Assembly: GCF_007655485.1 (NCBI RefSeq)
Contig: NZ_VJXQ01000002.1
Location: 305,173-369,172 of the forward strand
Length of the DNA: 64,000 bases
Reading direction: 5' to 3'
Source: Halobellus captivus
GTDB taxonomy: Archaea > Halobacteriota > Halobacteria > Halobacteriales > Haloferacaceae
Shown: piece after piece, positions 45,410-53,373 of the stretch
How positions within the stretch are numbered: position 1 is the stretch's first letter
How the letters are laid out: every line of letters starts with the position of its first letter
Made by a program: the position numbers and the translations under genes
Notes under the pieces: model-generated
What the model saw: the letters and a program-made list of their open reading frames with translations, nothing else
Told to the model about the DNA's origin: nothing
Databases searched by the model: none

Positions 45410-46183
45410 ATGTTCGAGCCGCGAGTCGCGCTCGCCAGTCTCAGCGGCGAATCCGATGCGGACTGGGCACGGGCGGGCAGCGACCACGCCGGGGCGGCGT
45501 TCCTCGGGGGCGTGGCGCTCGACGAGGCGACGCGCGACGCCGCCCGGGAGATGGTCGCCCGCGACCGAACGGAGTTCCTCCCCCGAGACCCGCTCGCGTT
45601 CGTCGGACGCGAACTCGACGCGCTCTCGGACGCGCCCGTCCACCCGGGCGTCAACGTCCGGAGCGCGACGCTCGATCCCGTCTCGGCAGTCGCCGGGGTG
45701 TGCGCCGACCGCGACGCGATCGTCGAGATCAACGCCCACTGCCGACAGGCCGAGATGTGCGACGTCGGCTGCGGGGAGTCGCTCCTCCGCGACACCGATC
45801 GCCTCTGTGAGTACGTCGCGGTCGCGAGCGACGCGGGCGCGGACGTGAGCGTGAAGGTCCGCACCGAGGTTTCGGGAGTCGATCTCGCGGAGACCGCCCG
45901 CGCGATCGAGGCGGCTGGCGCGGACGTGATCCACGTCGACGCGATGGACACCGAATCGGCGGTCGCGGACGTCGCCGCCGCCGCACCGGGACTGTTCGTC
46001 GTCGCCAACAACGGGGTTCGAGGCCCCGAATCGGTCCGCGAATACCTCCGTTACGGGGCCGACGCGGTGAGCATCGGCCGTCCGAGCACGGAGCCCCGAA
46101 TCAGGCGGCGCGTGCGCCGCGCGGTCGACGCGTGGTTCGCGGACGGCGGCGGGGACCCACGGCGGGCGAGCAACCGCGACTGA
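45410..46183 (+). CDS. tRNA-dihydrouridine-synthase-like flavoprotein
   Basis: 257 residues, shorter than bacterial Dus (about 320). FMN-barrel blocks are EINAHCRQAEM (Cys in the position of the catalytic Dus cysteine), VKVRTEVSGVDLAETARAIE, VIHVDAM and VVANNGVRGPESVREYLRYGADAVSIGRP. The archaeal short family is annotated as tRNA-dihydrouridine synthase or a dihydroorotate-dehydrogenase-like protein; the C-terminal RNA-binding helical domain seems missing, so tRNA modification is not assured. The pairing with cofD suggests a common operon. Confidence 0.75.
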   Translation: MFEPRVALASLSGESDADWARAGSDHAGAAFLGGVALDEATRDAAREMVARDRTEFLPRDPLAFVGRELDALSDAPVHPGVNVRSATLDPVSAVAGVCADRDAIVEINAHCRQAEMCDVGCGESLLRDTDRLCEYVAVASDAGADVSVKVRTEVSGVDLAETARAIEAAGADVIHVDAMDTESAVADVAAAAPGLFVVANNGVRGPESVREYLRYGADAVSIGRPSTEPRIRRRVRRAVDAWFADGGGDPRRASNRD

Positions 46184-46246
46184 GGTTCGACACCACCGTC
46201 GGGACGCATCGAAGACTCCTTGTTCTCGCTCTCCGAGAGTGCGGAT

Positions 46247-46852
46247 ATGAGCGCAAATCAGCGCGAGGACGCTTCCATCGGGGGCGAGTCCGGCGAGAGC
46301 GACGCCGCCGACGTCCACGAGAACGCCCTCCAAGACGTGATCGCCGTCGATCCCGACGACAACCGGACCGGACTCGTCAACCGGCTCGATGCCCACACCG
46401 GCGACGGCATCCGTCACCGCGCGTTCACCTGCCTCGTCTTCGACGAGGAGGGTCGCATCCTGCTCGGACAGCGCGCGCCCGGAAAGCGCCTCTGGGACAC
46501 CCACTGGGACGGGACGGTCGCCTCTCACCCCGTCGCCGGACAGTCGCAGACCGACGCGACGAAGCAGCGGCTCGAAGAGGAACTGGGCGTCACGCCCGAT
46601 CAGTACAGTGACCTCCGGGTGACGGACAAGTTCGAGTACAAGCGTTACTACGAGAACGCGGGCCTGGAGTGGGAGGTCTGTGCGGTGCTGAAAGTGACGC
46701 TCGAGGACACGTCACTCGATCCCGACGAGGAGGAGATCGCGGGACTGCTGTGGGCGGACTACGAACGTCTCCACGAGCACCCCGAGTGGTATCGACAGCT
46801 TCGACTCTGTCCGTGGTTCGAGATCGCGATGCGTCGCGACTTCGACGAATAG
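46247..46852 (+). CDS. idi: isopentenyl-diphosphate delta-isomerase type 1-like Nudix protein
   Basis: 201 residues with the Idi-1 Nudix domain: RHRAFTCLVFDEEG, GKRLWDTHWDGTVASHP, TKQRLEEELGVT and NAGLEWEVCAVLKV. It would isomerise IPP and DMAPP, supplying the idsA enzyme. In E. coli Idi the catalytic Cys67 is in NSVCGHP; here the same position is Ala (GTVASHP), while the second catalytic residue, the Glu of WEVC, is kept. The ATG at 46247 is preferred over an upstream TTG. Confidence 0.82.
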   Translation: MSANQREDASIGGESGESDAADVHENALQDVIAVDPDDNRTGLVNRLDAHTGDGIRHRAFTCLVFDEEGRILLGQRAPGKRLWDTHWDGTVASHPVAGQSQTDATKQRLEEELGVTPDQYSDLRVTDKFEYKRYYENAGLEWEVCAVLKVTLEDTSLDPDEEEIAGLLWADYERLHEHPEWYRQLRLCPWFEIAMRRDFDE

Positions 46853-46898
46853 GAACGAGACGCAATCCCCTTTTAGCTCCCTCGCGATTGCGTAACCG

Positions 46899-47612
46899 AT
46901 GACCGATTCGACGCCGGAGCCGGAGCTGTACGACTCGCTCGACGGCCAGGTCGCACTGGTCACCGGGGCCAATCGCGGCCTCGGCCGACAGATCGCGACG
47001 AATCTCCAGGAACTCGGGGCGACCGTCTTCGCGGCCACGCGATCGGTCCGCCACGACGTCCCCGACGAGTGGGAGCACCTCCTCGTCGACGTCACTCAGG
47101 AGGGCGAGATCTCCGATGCGGCCGACGAGATTTTCCAGTCGGCGGGTCGGCTCGATATCGTCGTCAACAACGCCGGGATCGGCGACTTCGACAGCGACAT
47201 CGTCTCCGAGTCGGTGGAGACGATCGACCGCACGCTCGCGACGAACCTCCGCGGGCCGATGCTCGTCTGCAAGCACACGGTTCCCCTGTTGCTCCAAACC
47301 GACGGCGGCCGCGTCGTCAACGTCTCCTCGGGGATGGGCGCGCTCGGCGAGGGACAGTCCGGCGGGTCGCCAGCCTATCGAGTCTCGAAAACAGGACTGA
47401 ACGGACTCACGGCGTATCTCCACGGCGAGTACGCCGATCAGGGGTTGCTAGCGAACTCCGTGTGCCCCGGCTGGGTTCGAACGGATATGGGTGGCGAGGA
47501 CGCCCGTCGGTCGGTTGAGGAGGGCGCGGAGACGCCGACGTGGCTCTGTCGATTCCGACCGGAATCGCCCGCCGGGCGATTCTGGCGCGATCGAGCGCCG
47601 ATCGAGTGGTGA
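46899..47612 (+). CDS. short-chain dehydrogenase/reductase (SDR)
   Basis: 237 residues. NAD(P)-binding motif TGANRGLG (22-29), NNAGIG, the catalytic Ser in VVNVSSGMGALG and the Tyr/Lys pair in AYRVSKTGLNG; CPGWVRTDMGG follows. Classical SDR, substrate unknown. The C terminus is ...PIEW, and its last codons (GAG TGG TGA) start a 16-bp tandem repeat. Confidence 0.92.
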   Translation: MTDSTPEPELYDSLDGQVALVTGANRGLGRQIATNLQELGATVFAATRSVRHDVPDEWEHLLVDVTQEGEISDAADEIFQSAGRLDIVVNNAGIGDFDSDIVSESVETIDRTLATNLRGPMLVCKHTVPLLLQTDGGRVVNVSSGMGALGEGQSGGSPAYRVSKTGLNGLTAYLHGEYADQGLLANSVCPGWVRTDMGGEDARRSVEEGAETPTWLCRFRPESPAGRFWRDRAPIEW

Positions 47613-47644
47613 GTCGACTGAGTGATGAGTCGACCGAGTGGTGG
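47604..47644. repeat. 16-bp tandem repeat starting in the last SDR codons
   Basis: GAGTGGTGAGTCGACT, GAGTGATGAGTCGACC and GAGTGGTGG: two and a half units, the first beginning with the SDR's own final codons and stop (47604-47612). A short, clean example of the window-wide stop-codon repeats. Confidence 0.8.
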
Positions 47645-47712
47645 TACTGTCTGACGACGAGACTCGATTCAGGAGGGACAACGCTTTGAGTCCGGTCCGC
47701 GTTGGAACGAAT

Positions 47713-47955
47713 ATGCCTGAGGAGCCGTCAGTTCGCGAACTCCCGGGGGCGCTCGTCGACTACGCTGCGGGCGTCGTCGACGTCGTCGCGCGTGGACTGA
47801 TCGCCGTCGCGATCGCGACGTTACTGCTCGCTGCGATCGGGTTCGCAGTCGTCGGCGGGGGGGTTTCGCTCCTGCTTCTCGCCGTGTTCGGCCCCGCGAT
47901 CGTAGCGGCGATTGCCCTCGAAGTGCCGTCTCGACTCCGCAAACGGCTCGAATAG
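47713..47955 (+). CDS. small two-helix membrane protein
   Basis: 80 residues. One long or two adjacent hydrophobic segments (residues about 27-67: VARGLIAVAIATLLLAAIG, then VSLLLLAVFGPAIVAAIAL) and a basic C terminus (RLRKRLE). Function unknown. It precedes tRNA-Leu(CAA). The start is taken at MPEEPSVRELPG; the longer in-frame ATG would overlap the repeat after the SDR gene. Confidence 0.55.
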   Translation: MPEEPSVRELPGALVDYAAGVVDVVARGLIAVAIATLLLAAIGFAVVGGGVSLLLLAVFGPAIVAAIALEVPSRLRKRLE

Positions 47956-48041
47956 CGTAGTCGGCAACCGGTGACCGATCAGCCGACCCGACGACGAAAA
48001 ACCGGAGCCTTAAACCTACCCGAAATCGAAGCACGGAGTGC

Positions 48042-48125
48042 GCGAGGGTGGCTGAGTTTGGAAAAGGCGGCGGACTCAAGATCCGCTCTCGTAGGAGTCC
48101 GTGGGTTCAAATCCCTCCCCTCGCA
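48042..48125 (+). tRNA. tRNA-Leu (anticodon CAA)
   Basis: 84 nt. Acceptor GCGAGGG/CCCTCGC is perfect; anticodon stem GCGGA/TCCGC with the loop CTCAAGA gives CAA (UUG codons). The long variable arm TCTCGTAGGAGTCC makes it class II. The T-arm is GTGGG-TTCAAAT-CCCTC, with one T-T mismatch. CCA is not encoded. Its 3' end is duplicated twice downstream. Confidence 0.95.
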
Positions 48126-48449
48126 TCATCGTGCCCGAACGACAGTGAGGGCCGTGTATCGGACGAGAGATTTGAATCAGGGAGCAGGTTCGCTGCGACC
48201 GTGGTTCAACATCCCTCCCCTCGCACATAATTGCGCGAGCGACAGCGAGCGCTATTTGTTGGATAGGGATTTGAGCCCTGCCAGTCGCGCGGAGCGAACG
48301 AAGTGAGCGAGCACGTCTGGCTTCGGTTCAACATCCCTCCCCTCGCATCATCGTGCCCGAACGAGAGTGAGGGCCGTGTATCGGACGAGTAACAGTGCTG
48401 ACCCTGCGCTTCTGACCAGTTCGGTGAAAATCGAAACAGACGGAACGGC
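48126..48449 (+). repeat. tRNA-Leu 3'-end duplications with intervening hairpins
   Basis: A 324-bp region without genes. The terminal tRNA sequence GGTTCAAATCCCTCCCCTCG (48104 on) recurs at 48203-48225 and 48325-48347, with one extra base in both copies (TTCAACATCC). After copies 1 and 3 the flanks stay nearly identical for over 40 bp (TCATCGTGCCCGAACGA...). Each is followed by a small hairpin (GCCC/GGGC or GCGC/GCGC). Inverted T-arm-like sequences (GATTTGAATC, GGGATTTGAGCC) lie between the direct copies. Confidence 0.85.
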
Positions 48450-50297
48450 TCAGTAGCTTCGGATCTTCGGTTCGTAGCGCTTGTCTTCGCCTTCCAGCAG
48501 CACCGGCTTGAACCACAGTTCTGGCGAGCCGTCGTTCCACGACAGCAGCGTGTGCTTCAGCCAGTTCTCGTCGTCGCGCTCCTGGTGTTCCTTGCGCCAG
48601 TGCGCGCCGCGGAACTCCTTGCGAACGAGCGCGCCGAGCGTGATCGCTTCCGCGAGGTCGATGATGTTCCGCGTCTCGATCGTCTGAAGAAGGTCGGTGT
48701 TGAACGTCCGCGACTGATCGGCGACGCCGACGTCCCGGTACGCTTCCCGGGCCGCGCGGATGTCGCGAAGCGCCTGTTCGAGGCCCGCCTTCTCGCGGAA
48801 GACGTTGACGTTCTCGGTCATCGACTGCTGGACGTCGGCGCGGATCTCCGCGTGGTTCCGGCCGTCCTCGTTCGCGAGCAGGGCTTCGACGCGCTCGGTC
48901 GCGCGCTCGGCCGCGCGTTCGACGAACCCGTCGGGGTCGAGTCCGGAGCCGCCGTCTGCGACGGCGTCGCCGGAGGTGTCGGCCTCGACCTCCGGTTCGA
49001 CGGCCCCGGGTTCGACGGGCGTTTCGACGTCGCCCGCCTCCCACTCGCCGCGCTTGCCGGTCGGGATCTCGGCCTCGCCGAGGTCTCGACCGGCGGCGTG
49101 GGAGCCAGCGCGCGCGCCGAAGACGATGAGTTCGGGCAGCGCGTTGCCGCCGAGGCGGTTCGAGCCGTGGACCGAGGCACAGGCGCACTCGCCCGCCGCG
49201 TAGAGACCTGCCACGCACGTCTCACCGTTCTCGTCGGTCTCGATTCCGCCCATCGCGTAGTGCTGGCCGGGTTTGACGGGCATCGGCTCTTCGAGGGCGT
49301 CGACACCCTCGAAGTCCTCCGCGAGGTGAAGGATGTTTTCGAGGCGGTCGATGATGCGCTCCTCGCCGAGGTGACGCATATCGAGATGGACGTACTCGTC
49401 TTCGATGCCGCGACCCGCGTTCACTTCGCTCAGTTCCGCGCGGGCGACGACGTCGCGGGAGGCGAGTTCGCCGTCGTTGCTCGCGTACCCGTACTCGAAC
49501 ATGAAGCGCTCGCCCTCGCCGTTGTAGAGAATGCCACCTTCGCCGCGGACGCCCTCGGAGATGAGCACGCCCGTCGACGGGAGCGTCGTGGGGTGGAACT
49601 GGATGAACTCCATGTCCTCCATCGGAACGCCCGCCCGGTAGGCCATCGCGACCCCGTCGCCGGTGTTCGACACCGCGTTGGTGGTGTGATCGTACACCTG
49701 TCCGGGCCCGCCGGTCGCGAGGATCACGCCGTCGCGGGCGCGGAACCCCTCGATGTTGCCCGACTGGATATCGTAGCCGACGACGCCGTGGCAGCTCCGG
49801 TCTTCGGGGGCGTCCTCGTCGCTGACAGCGAGGTCGAGGACGTACCACTCGTCGTAGACCTCGATGCCGCGTTTGACGAGCTGTTCGTACATCGTGTGCA
49901 GGAGTTGGTGGCCGGTTTCCGCGCCCGCGTAGGTCGTTCGCGGGAACGAGAGGCCGCCGAACGGTCGCTGGCTGACGCGGCCGTCCTCCTCTCTGGAGAA
50001 CGCCATTCCCCAGTGTTCGAGTTGGATGACCTCTTCGGGGCTGTCCTGTGCGAGCGTCTCGATGGCCGGGGCGTCGCCGAGGTAGTCCGACCCCTTCATC
50101 GTGTCGTAAGCGTGGTCCTGCCAGGAGTCTCCCTCGCGGAGCGCCGCGTTGATGCCGCCCTCGGCCGCGCCCGTGTGGCTTCGCACCGGGTGCAGCTTCG
50201 AGACGATCGCCACGTCGGCTCCCTCTTCTTGTGCCGCGATGGCCGCGCGAAGGCCTGCCCCTCCCGCGCCCACCACGATGACGTCGTGTTCGTACAT
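48450..50297 (-). CDS. sdhA: succinate dehydrogenase flavoprotein subunit
   Basis: 615 residues. The FAD site starts VIVVGAGGAGLRAA (7-20), and His41 in RSHTGAAEGGINAA is the covalent FAD attachment site. HPTTLPSTGVLISEGVRGEGG and HGSNRLGGNALPELI form the active-site region. An Ala/Asp-rich insertion (about 420-450) is a halophile feature. Last gene of the sdhCDBA operon, 28 bp after sdhB. Confidence 0.97.
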   Translation of the reverse strand: MYEHDVIVVGAGGAGLRAAIAAQEEGADVAIVSKLHPVRSHTGAAEGGINAALREGDSWQDHAYDTMKGSDYLGDAPAIETLAQDSPEEVIQLEHWGMAFSREEDGRVSQRPFGGLSFPRTTYAGAETGHQLLHTMYEQLVKRGIEVYDEWYVLDLAVSDEDAPEDRSCHGVVGYDIQSGNIEGFRARDGVILATGGPGQVYDHTTNAVSNTGDGVAMAYRAGVPMEDMEFIQFHPTTLPSTGVLISEGVRGEGGILYNGEGERFMFEYGYASNDGELASRDVVARAELSEVNAGRGIEDEYVHLDMRHLGEERIIDRLENILHLAEDFEGVDALEEPMPVKPGQHYAMGGIETDENGETCVAGLYAAGECACASVHGSNRLGGNALPELIVFGARAGSHAAGRDLGEAEIPTGKRGEWEAGDVETPVEPGAVEPEVEADTSGDAVADGGSGLDPDGFVERAAERATERVEALLANEDGRNHAEIRADVQQSMTENVNVFREKAGLEQALRDIRAAREAYRDVGVADQSRTFNTDLLQTIETRNIIDLAEAITLGALVRKEFRGAHWRKEHQERDDENWLKHTLLSWNDGSPELWFKPVLLEGEDKRYEPKIRSY

Positions 50298-50325
50298 ATT
50301 GTTGAATCGTGTCGTTATATCCGAA

Positions 50326-51216
50326 TTACCAGAATTTCAGGTTGCTCTTGACCGCCTCGCGCTTCAGTTCCTGAATGTGCTCGGTCAGCGGGATGTCCTT
50401 CGGACAGACGTTCGTACAGGAGAACTGCGTCTGACACCGCCAGACGCCGTGTTCCTGTTCGAGGATCTCGAGGCGGTGCTGCTTCATGTCCTCGCCCTCG
50501 CGCTCGTCCATCGTGAACCGGTACGCCTTGTTGATGGCGGCGGGGCCGAGGTACTGATTGTCGCCCGCGGCGATGTTACAGGAGGACATACACGCGCCGC
50601 ACCAGATACACCGCGTCGACATCTTCACCTTCTCGCGGTTCTCCCGCGACTGGCGCTGCTCTTCGAGTTCGCCCTCCGGGAGGTCGTTCGTCTGGAAGTA
50701 CGGCTCGACCGCCTCCATCTGGTCGTAAAAGTGCTCCATATCCACGACGAGGTCCTTGACGACTTCCTGGTGCGGAAGCGGTTCGATGCGAACCGGTTCC
50801 TCGAGGTCCGACAGCTGGGTCTTACAGCAGAGTCGCTGTCTGCCGTTGACGAACATCGCGTCCGACCCGCAGATCGCCTGTCGGCAGGAGTGCCGGAACG
50901 TGAGGCTCGAATCGTACGTGTCGCGAGCGTACATCAGCGCGTCGAGGACAGTCATTCCCTTGTGGTAGGGGACGTGGAAGTCGTCGAAGCGCGGCTCTTT
51001 CTTCCCCTCGATCTCGGGATCGTACCGGAACACCTTCAGGTGGTACGTCTCCGTCTCGGCGAGGGCGGCTTCGGCCTCCTCTGTCTGTCGCGTCTCCTCG
51101 GCCTCCGCGGCGCGCTGGCGCTTCTTCTCCATCCGGCGCTGTTGGGCGGCGGGGGCCGTTTCGGCCTCGCTGGCGGACGATTCGTCGTCGGTCTGATCCG
51201 GAACTTGTGTACTCAT
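50326..51216 (-). CDS. sdhB: succinate dehydrogenase iron-sulfur subunit
   Basis: 296 residues. Cysteines for the [2Fe-2S] cluster lie in HSCRQAICGSDAMFVNG and RLCCKTQ, for [4Fe-4S] in CIWCGACMSSC and for [3Fe-4S] in CQTQFSCTNVCPKDI. The first 70 residues are an acidic Ala/Glu-rich N-terminal extension with coiled-coil character (AQQRRMEKKRQRAAEAEE). It relays electrons from SdhA to the membrane subunits. Confidence 0.97.
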   Translation of the reverse strand: MSTQVPDQTDDESSASEAETAPAAQQRRMEKKRQRAAEAEETRQTEEAEAALAETETYHLKVFRYDPEIEGKKEPRFDDFHVPYHKGMTVLDALMYARDTYDSSLTFRHSCRQAICGSDAMFVNGRQRLCCKTQLSDLEEPVRIEPLPHQEVVKDLVVDMEHFYDQMEAVEPYFQTNDLPEGELEEQRQSRENREKVKMSTRCIWCGACMSSCNIAAGDNQYLGPAAINKAYRFTMDEREGEDMKQHRLEILEQEHGVWRCQTQFSCTNVCPKDIPLTEHIQELKREAVKSNLKFW

Positions 51217-51228
51217 CTGTGGAGTCGA

Positions 51229-51600
51229 TTAGAGTGGGACGCCTCCGGCCCACGCGAGTGCGGTTCTGACGCCCTGGACGATCACCACTGCGCTCGCGAC
51301 GGCGAGGGTCAGCTTCACGGCGGTCTTGCGGGTTCCCGTCAAGCCCTGGTTGATGAGGGCGTTGTAGACGCCGTTGACCCCGTGGAACGTTGCGGCGAGG
51401 AGGAACAAAATCATAAGCGAAAAGTACGTCAGCTCCTGCATCCGCGCCTGCGACATCGCGAACGTGACCTCGTCGGCGTGGTTCACGAAGTGAAGCAGGA
51501 AAAAGTGGAACGCGAGCACGACGACCAAGAAGGCGGCCGTGATGCGCTGCCAGAGCCACAGGCGGCCGCCGGACTCGAAGGAGGAGTAACGCTCGGCCAT
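51229..51600 (-). CDS. sdhD: succinate dehydrogenase membrane anchor SdhD
   Basis: 123 residues, three transmembrane segments. The first contains FLVVVLAFHFFLLHFVNH, with His residues suited to haem b or quinone contact; TFHGVNGVYNALINQG is the second conserved block. [12 protein letters not shown] is the start, overlapping the sdhC stop by 1 bp (TGATG). It lies 12 bp before sdhB. Confidence 0.93.
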   Translation of the reverse strand: MAERYSSFESGGRLWLWQRITAAFLVVVLAFHFFLLHFVNHADEVTFAMSQARMQELTYFSLMILFLLAATFHGVNGVYNALINQGLTGTRKTAVKLTLAVASAVVIVQGVRTALAWAGGVPL

Positions 51601-51995
51601 CAGCCGAACACCCCCGCGAGGAACGTCGGTACGCTCGCGATGGCGATCGCCCCCGTCAGAACGAGCGACGCGTAGAAGCTCTTGTCCTGCGATTCGAGTC
51701 CGACACCGAGATCGATGAACAGCAGCCGAACCCCGTTGAGAATGTGGAAGACGGCCACCGACAGGAGCCCGACCTCCAGGATGCGCACGACCAACAGACT
51801 CTCCAACGACTGGATCGTCGTCGTGTACGCCTCCGGGCTCTGTAGCGCCGTCGAGAGGACGGCGATGTGGGTGAACAGGTACCCCACGAGCACCCACCCC
51901 GTGAACTTGTGGAACACCCAGGCCCACATCCCCGCTGAGAACTCCCGCCAGCGGCCGAAGTCCTCGATGAGGCCCCGATTGTAAGACTGACTCAT
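51600..51995 (-). CDS. sdhC: succinate dehydrogenase cytochrome b subunit SdhC
   Basis: 131 residues, three transmembrane segments. [19 protein letters not shown] and [16 protein letters not shown] carry the haem-ligand histidines. First gene of the operon sdhC-sdhD-sdhB-sdhA, the complete complex II of the haloarchaeal respiratory chain and TCA cycle. Confidence 0.94.
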   Translation of the reverse strand: MSQSYNRGLIEDFGRWREFSAGMWAWVFHKFTGWVLVGYLFTHIAVLSTALQSPEAYTTTIQSLESLLVVRILEVGLLSVAVFHILNGVRLLFIDLGVGLESQDKSFYASLVLTGAIAIASVPTFLAGVFG

Positions 51996-52171
51996 ACTCT
52001 CGTGAGTCTCGGGTCGGACCCACTATAGAACTTACGTGTGCGGTCGGGCGGAGCCACGGGAGAAAGACCACGACAGCGTCGGGATCAGTGCATTCGCAAT
52101 CGGAACCGGCAGCGACCGCGTGATGAGAACCGACGAGTAGAACGGCCGAGACCACTACACGCGGGTGGCCG

Positions 52172-53188
52172 CTACGTGGTTCGGTCCGCCTGTTCGCGCT
52201 CGACGACCCGTCTGACCTTCGGTTCGAGTTCGACGAGGTGACAGAGCGGGTTGCCGGGGTAGACGACCGGGTTCTCCAGGATGCCGACGAGCAGCCCCGT
52301 AAAGGGGGCATCGACGGCGACGTTGTCGTCTTTGAACGGGTTCGTGAGCGTGCAGATTCGCTCGCCCTCGCGAACGAGTGAACCGCGCTCGGGGTGCATA
52401 TCGACGATGCCGCCCGCGTCGGCACGGATCCACGTCTTCTCGTTCTCGTCGTCGATGACGGTTCGCCAACCGGGCCAGCGCACCGCCGACGTTTCGAGCA
52501 GTTCGTATTCGGAGAACACGCTTTTAACGCCCGCGAGCGCGTCGTCGATGAGACCGCGTTGGAACCGGTGCGCCTCTCCCATTTCGACGGTCACGGTCGG
52601 AATTCCCACCCGCGTCGCCTCCGTCCGGAGGACGCCGTCGCTGCCCTCGCTGTCGATGATCACGTTCGAGCCGTACGCCTTCGCGAGTCGTGCGACCGCG
52701 TCGTTGGACATGTCCGCCCGGACGTGGAGCATATTCGTCCGCCCGCGCGTCGAGGTGTGGAAGTCGATTCCGAAGTCGCACGGCGCGACGAAGTTGTCGA
52801 AGATTCGGGCCGCCATCCGCTTGGCACTCGTGGAGTCCTCTCGTCCGGGGAACGAGCGGTTCAGGTCGCGATCGTATATCGGCAGGTAGCGCTGTTGGGC
52901 CAGAAACCCGGGGACGTTCAGGACCGGCAGACAGACGAGCGTCCCCGCGAGGTCGGAGAGGTCCCACTCGTGTGCGACCTCGCGAACGACCTCGATGCCG
53001 TTGAGTTCGTCGCCGTGCGCCGCCGCCGAGAGAAACACCGTCGGCCCCGGCTGCTCGCCGTTGATAATGGTGACCGGGATGCGGACCGGATCGCCGAGAT
53101 ACGTCTCGCTGATTCCGTATCGGAGGTTCTGTCGCTCTCCGGGATCGACCTTCCCGCCGTTGTACGTGAAGGTCCCGTCGGTGCTCAT
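52172..53188 (-). CDS. succinylglutamate desuccinylase/aspartoacylase-type zinc enzyme
   Basis: 338 residues from MSTDGTFTYNGG. M14-like zinc ligands His58 and Glu61 (SAAAHGDELNG) and His144 (DFHTSTRGR), with the substrate-binding block DLNRSFPG (109-116) and a catalytic Glu in VTVEMGEAHR. Members cleave amide bonds of N-acyl amino acids or act as carboxypeptidases. It is divergent from a RimK-like ligase; ligase and amidohydrolase would make and remove the same bond. The C-terminal beta domain (GLLVGILENPVVYPGNPL) is typical. Confidence 0.85.
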   Translation of the reverse strand: MSTDGTFTYNGGKVDPGERQNLRYGISETYLGDPVRIPVTIINGEQPGPTVFLSAAAHGDELNGIEVVREVAHEWDLSDLAGTLVCLPVLNVPGFLAQQRYLPIYDRDLNRSFPGREDSTSAKRMAARIFDNFVAPCDFGIDFHTSTRGRTNMLHVRADMSNDAVARLAKAYGSNVIIDSEGSDGVLRTEATRVGIPTVTVEMGEAHRFQRGLIDDALAGVKSVFSEYELLETSAVRWPGWRTVIDDENEKTWIRADAGGIVDMHPERGSLVREGERICTLTNPFKDDNVAVDAPFTGLLVGILENPVVYPGNPLCHLVELEPKVRRVVEREQADRTT

Positions 53189-53373
53189 ACGCGCCATCGG
53201 ACAGCCGACGGGATAAACGCTCGCAACGATGCGACGGGTAAGGGTACGGTGCTCGGGACGAAACCGATCGCCGGCGTATCGATCCGCTCGCGAGCCGAAT
53301 GAGATACGCTCACATCGGGCGAGAGAGTCATCAATCGGCATTCCTTTTATTCTCTGCTTGAGTACGGCTCATT

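Noticed and set aside
48552..50351. 599-codon plus-strand frame opposite sdhA
   Set aside because: Shadow of sdhA caused by GC-biased third positions.
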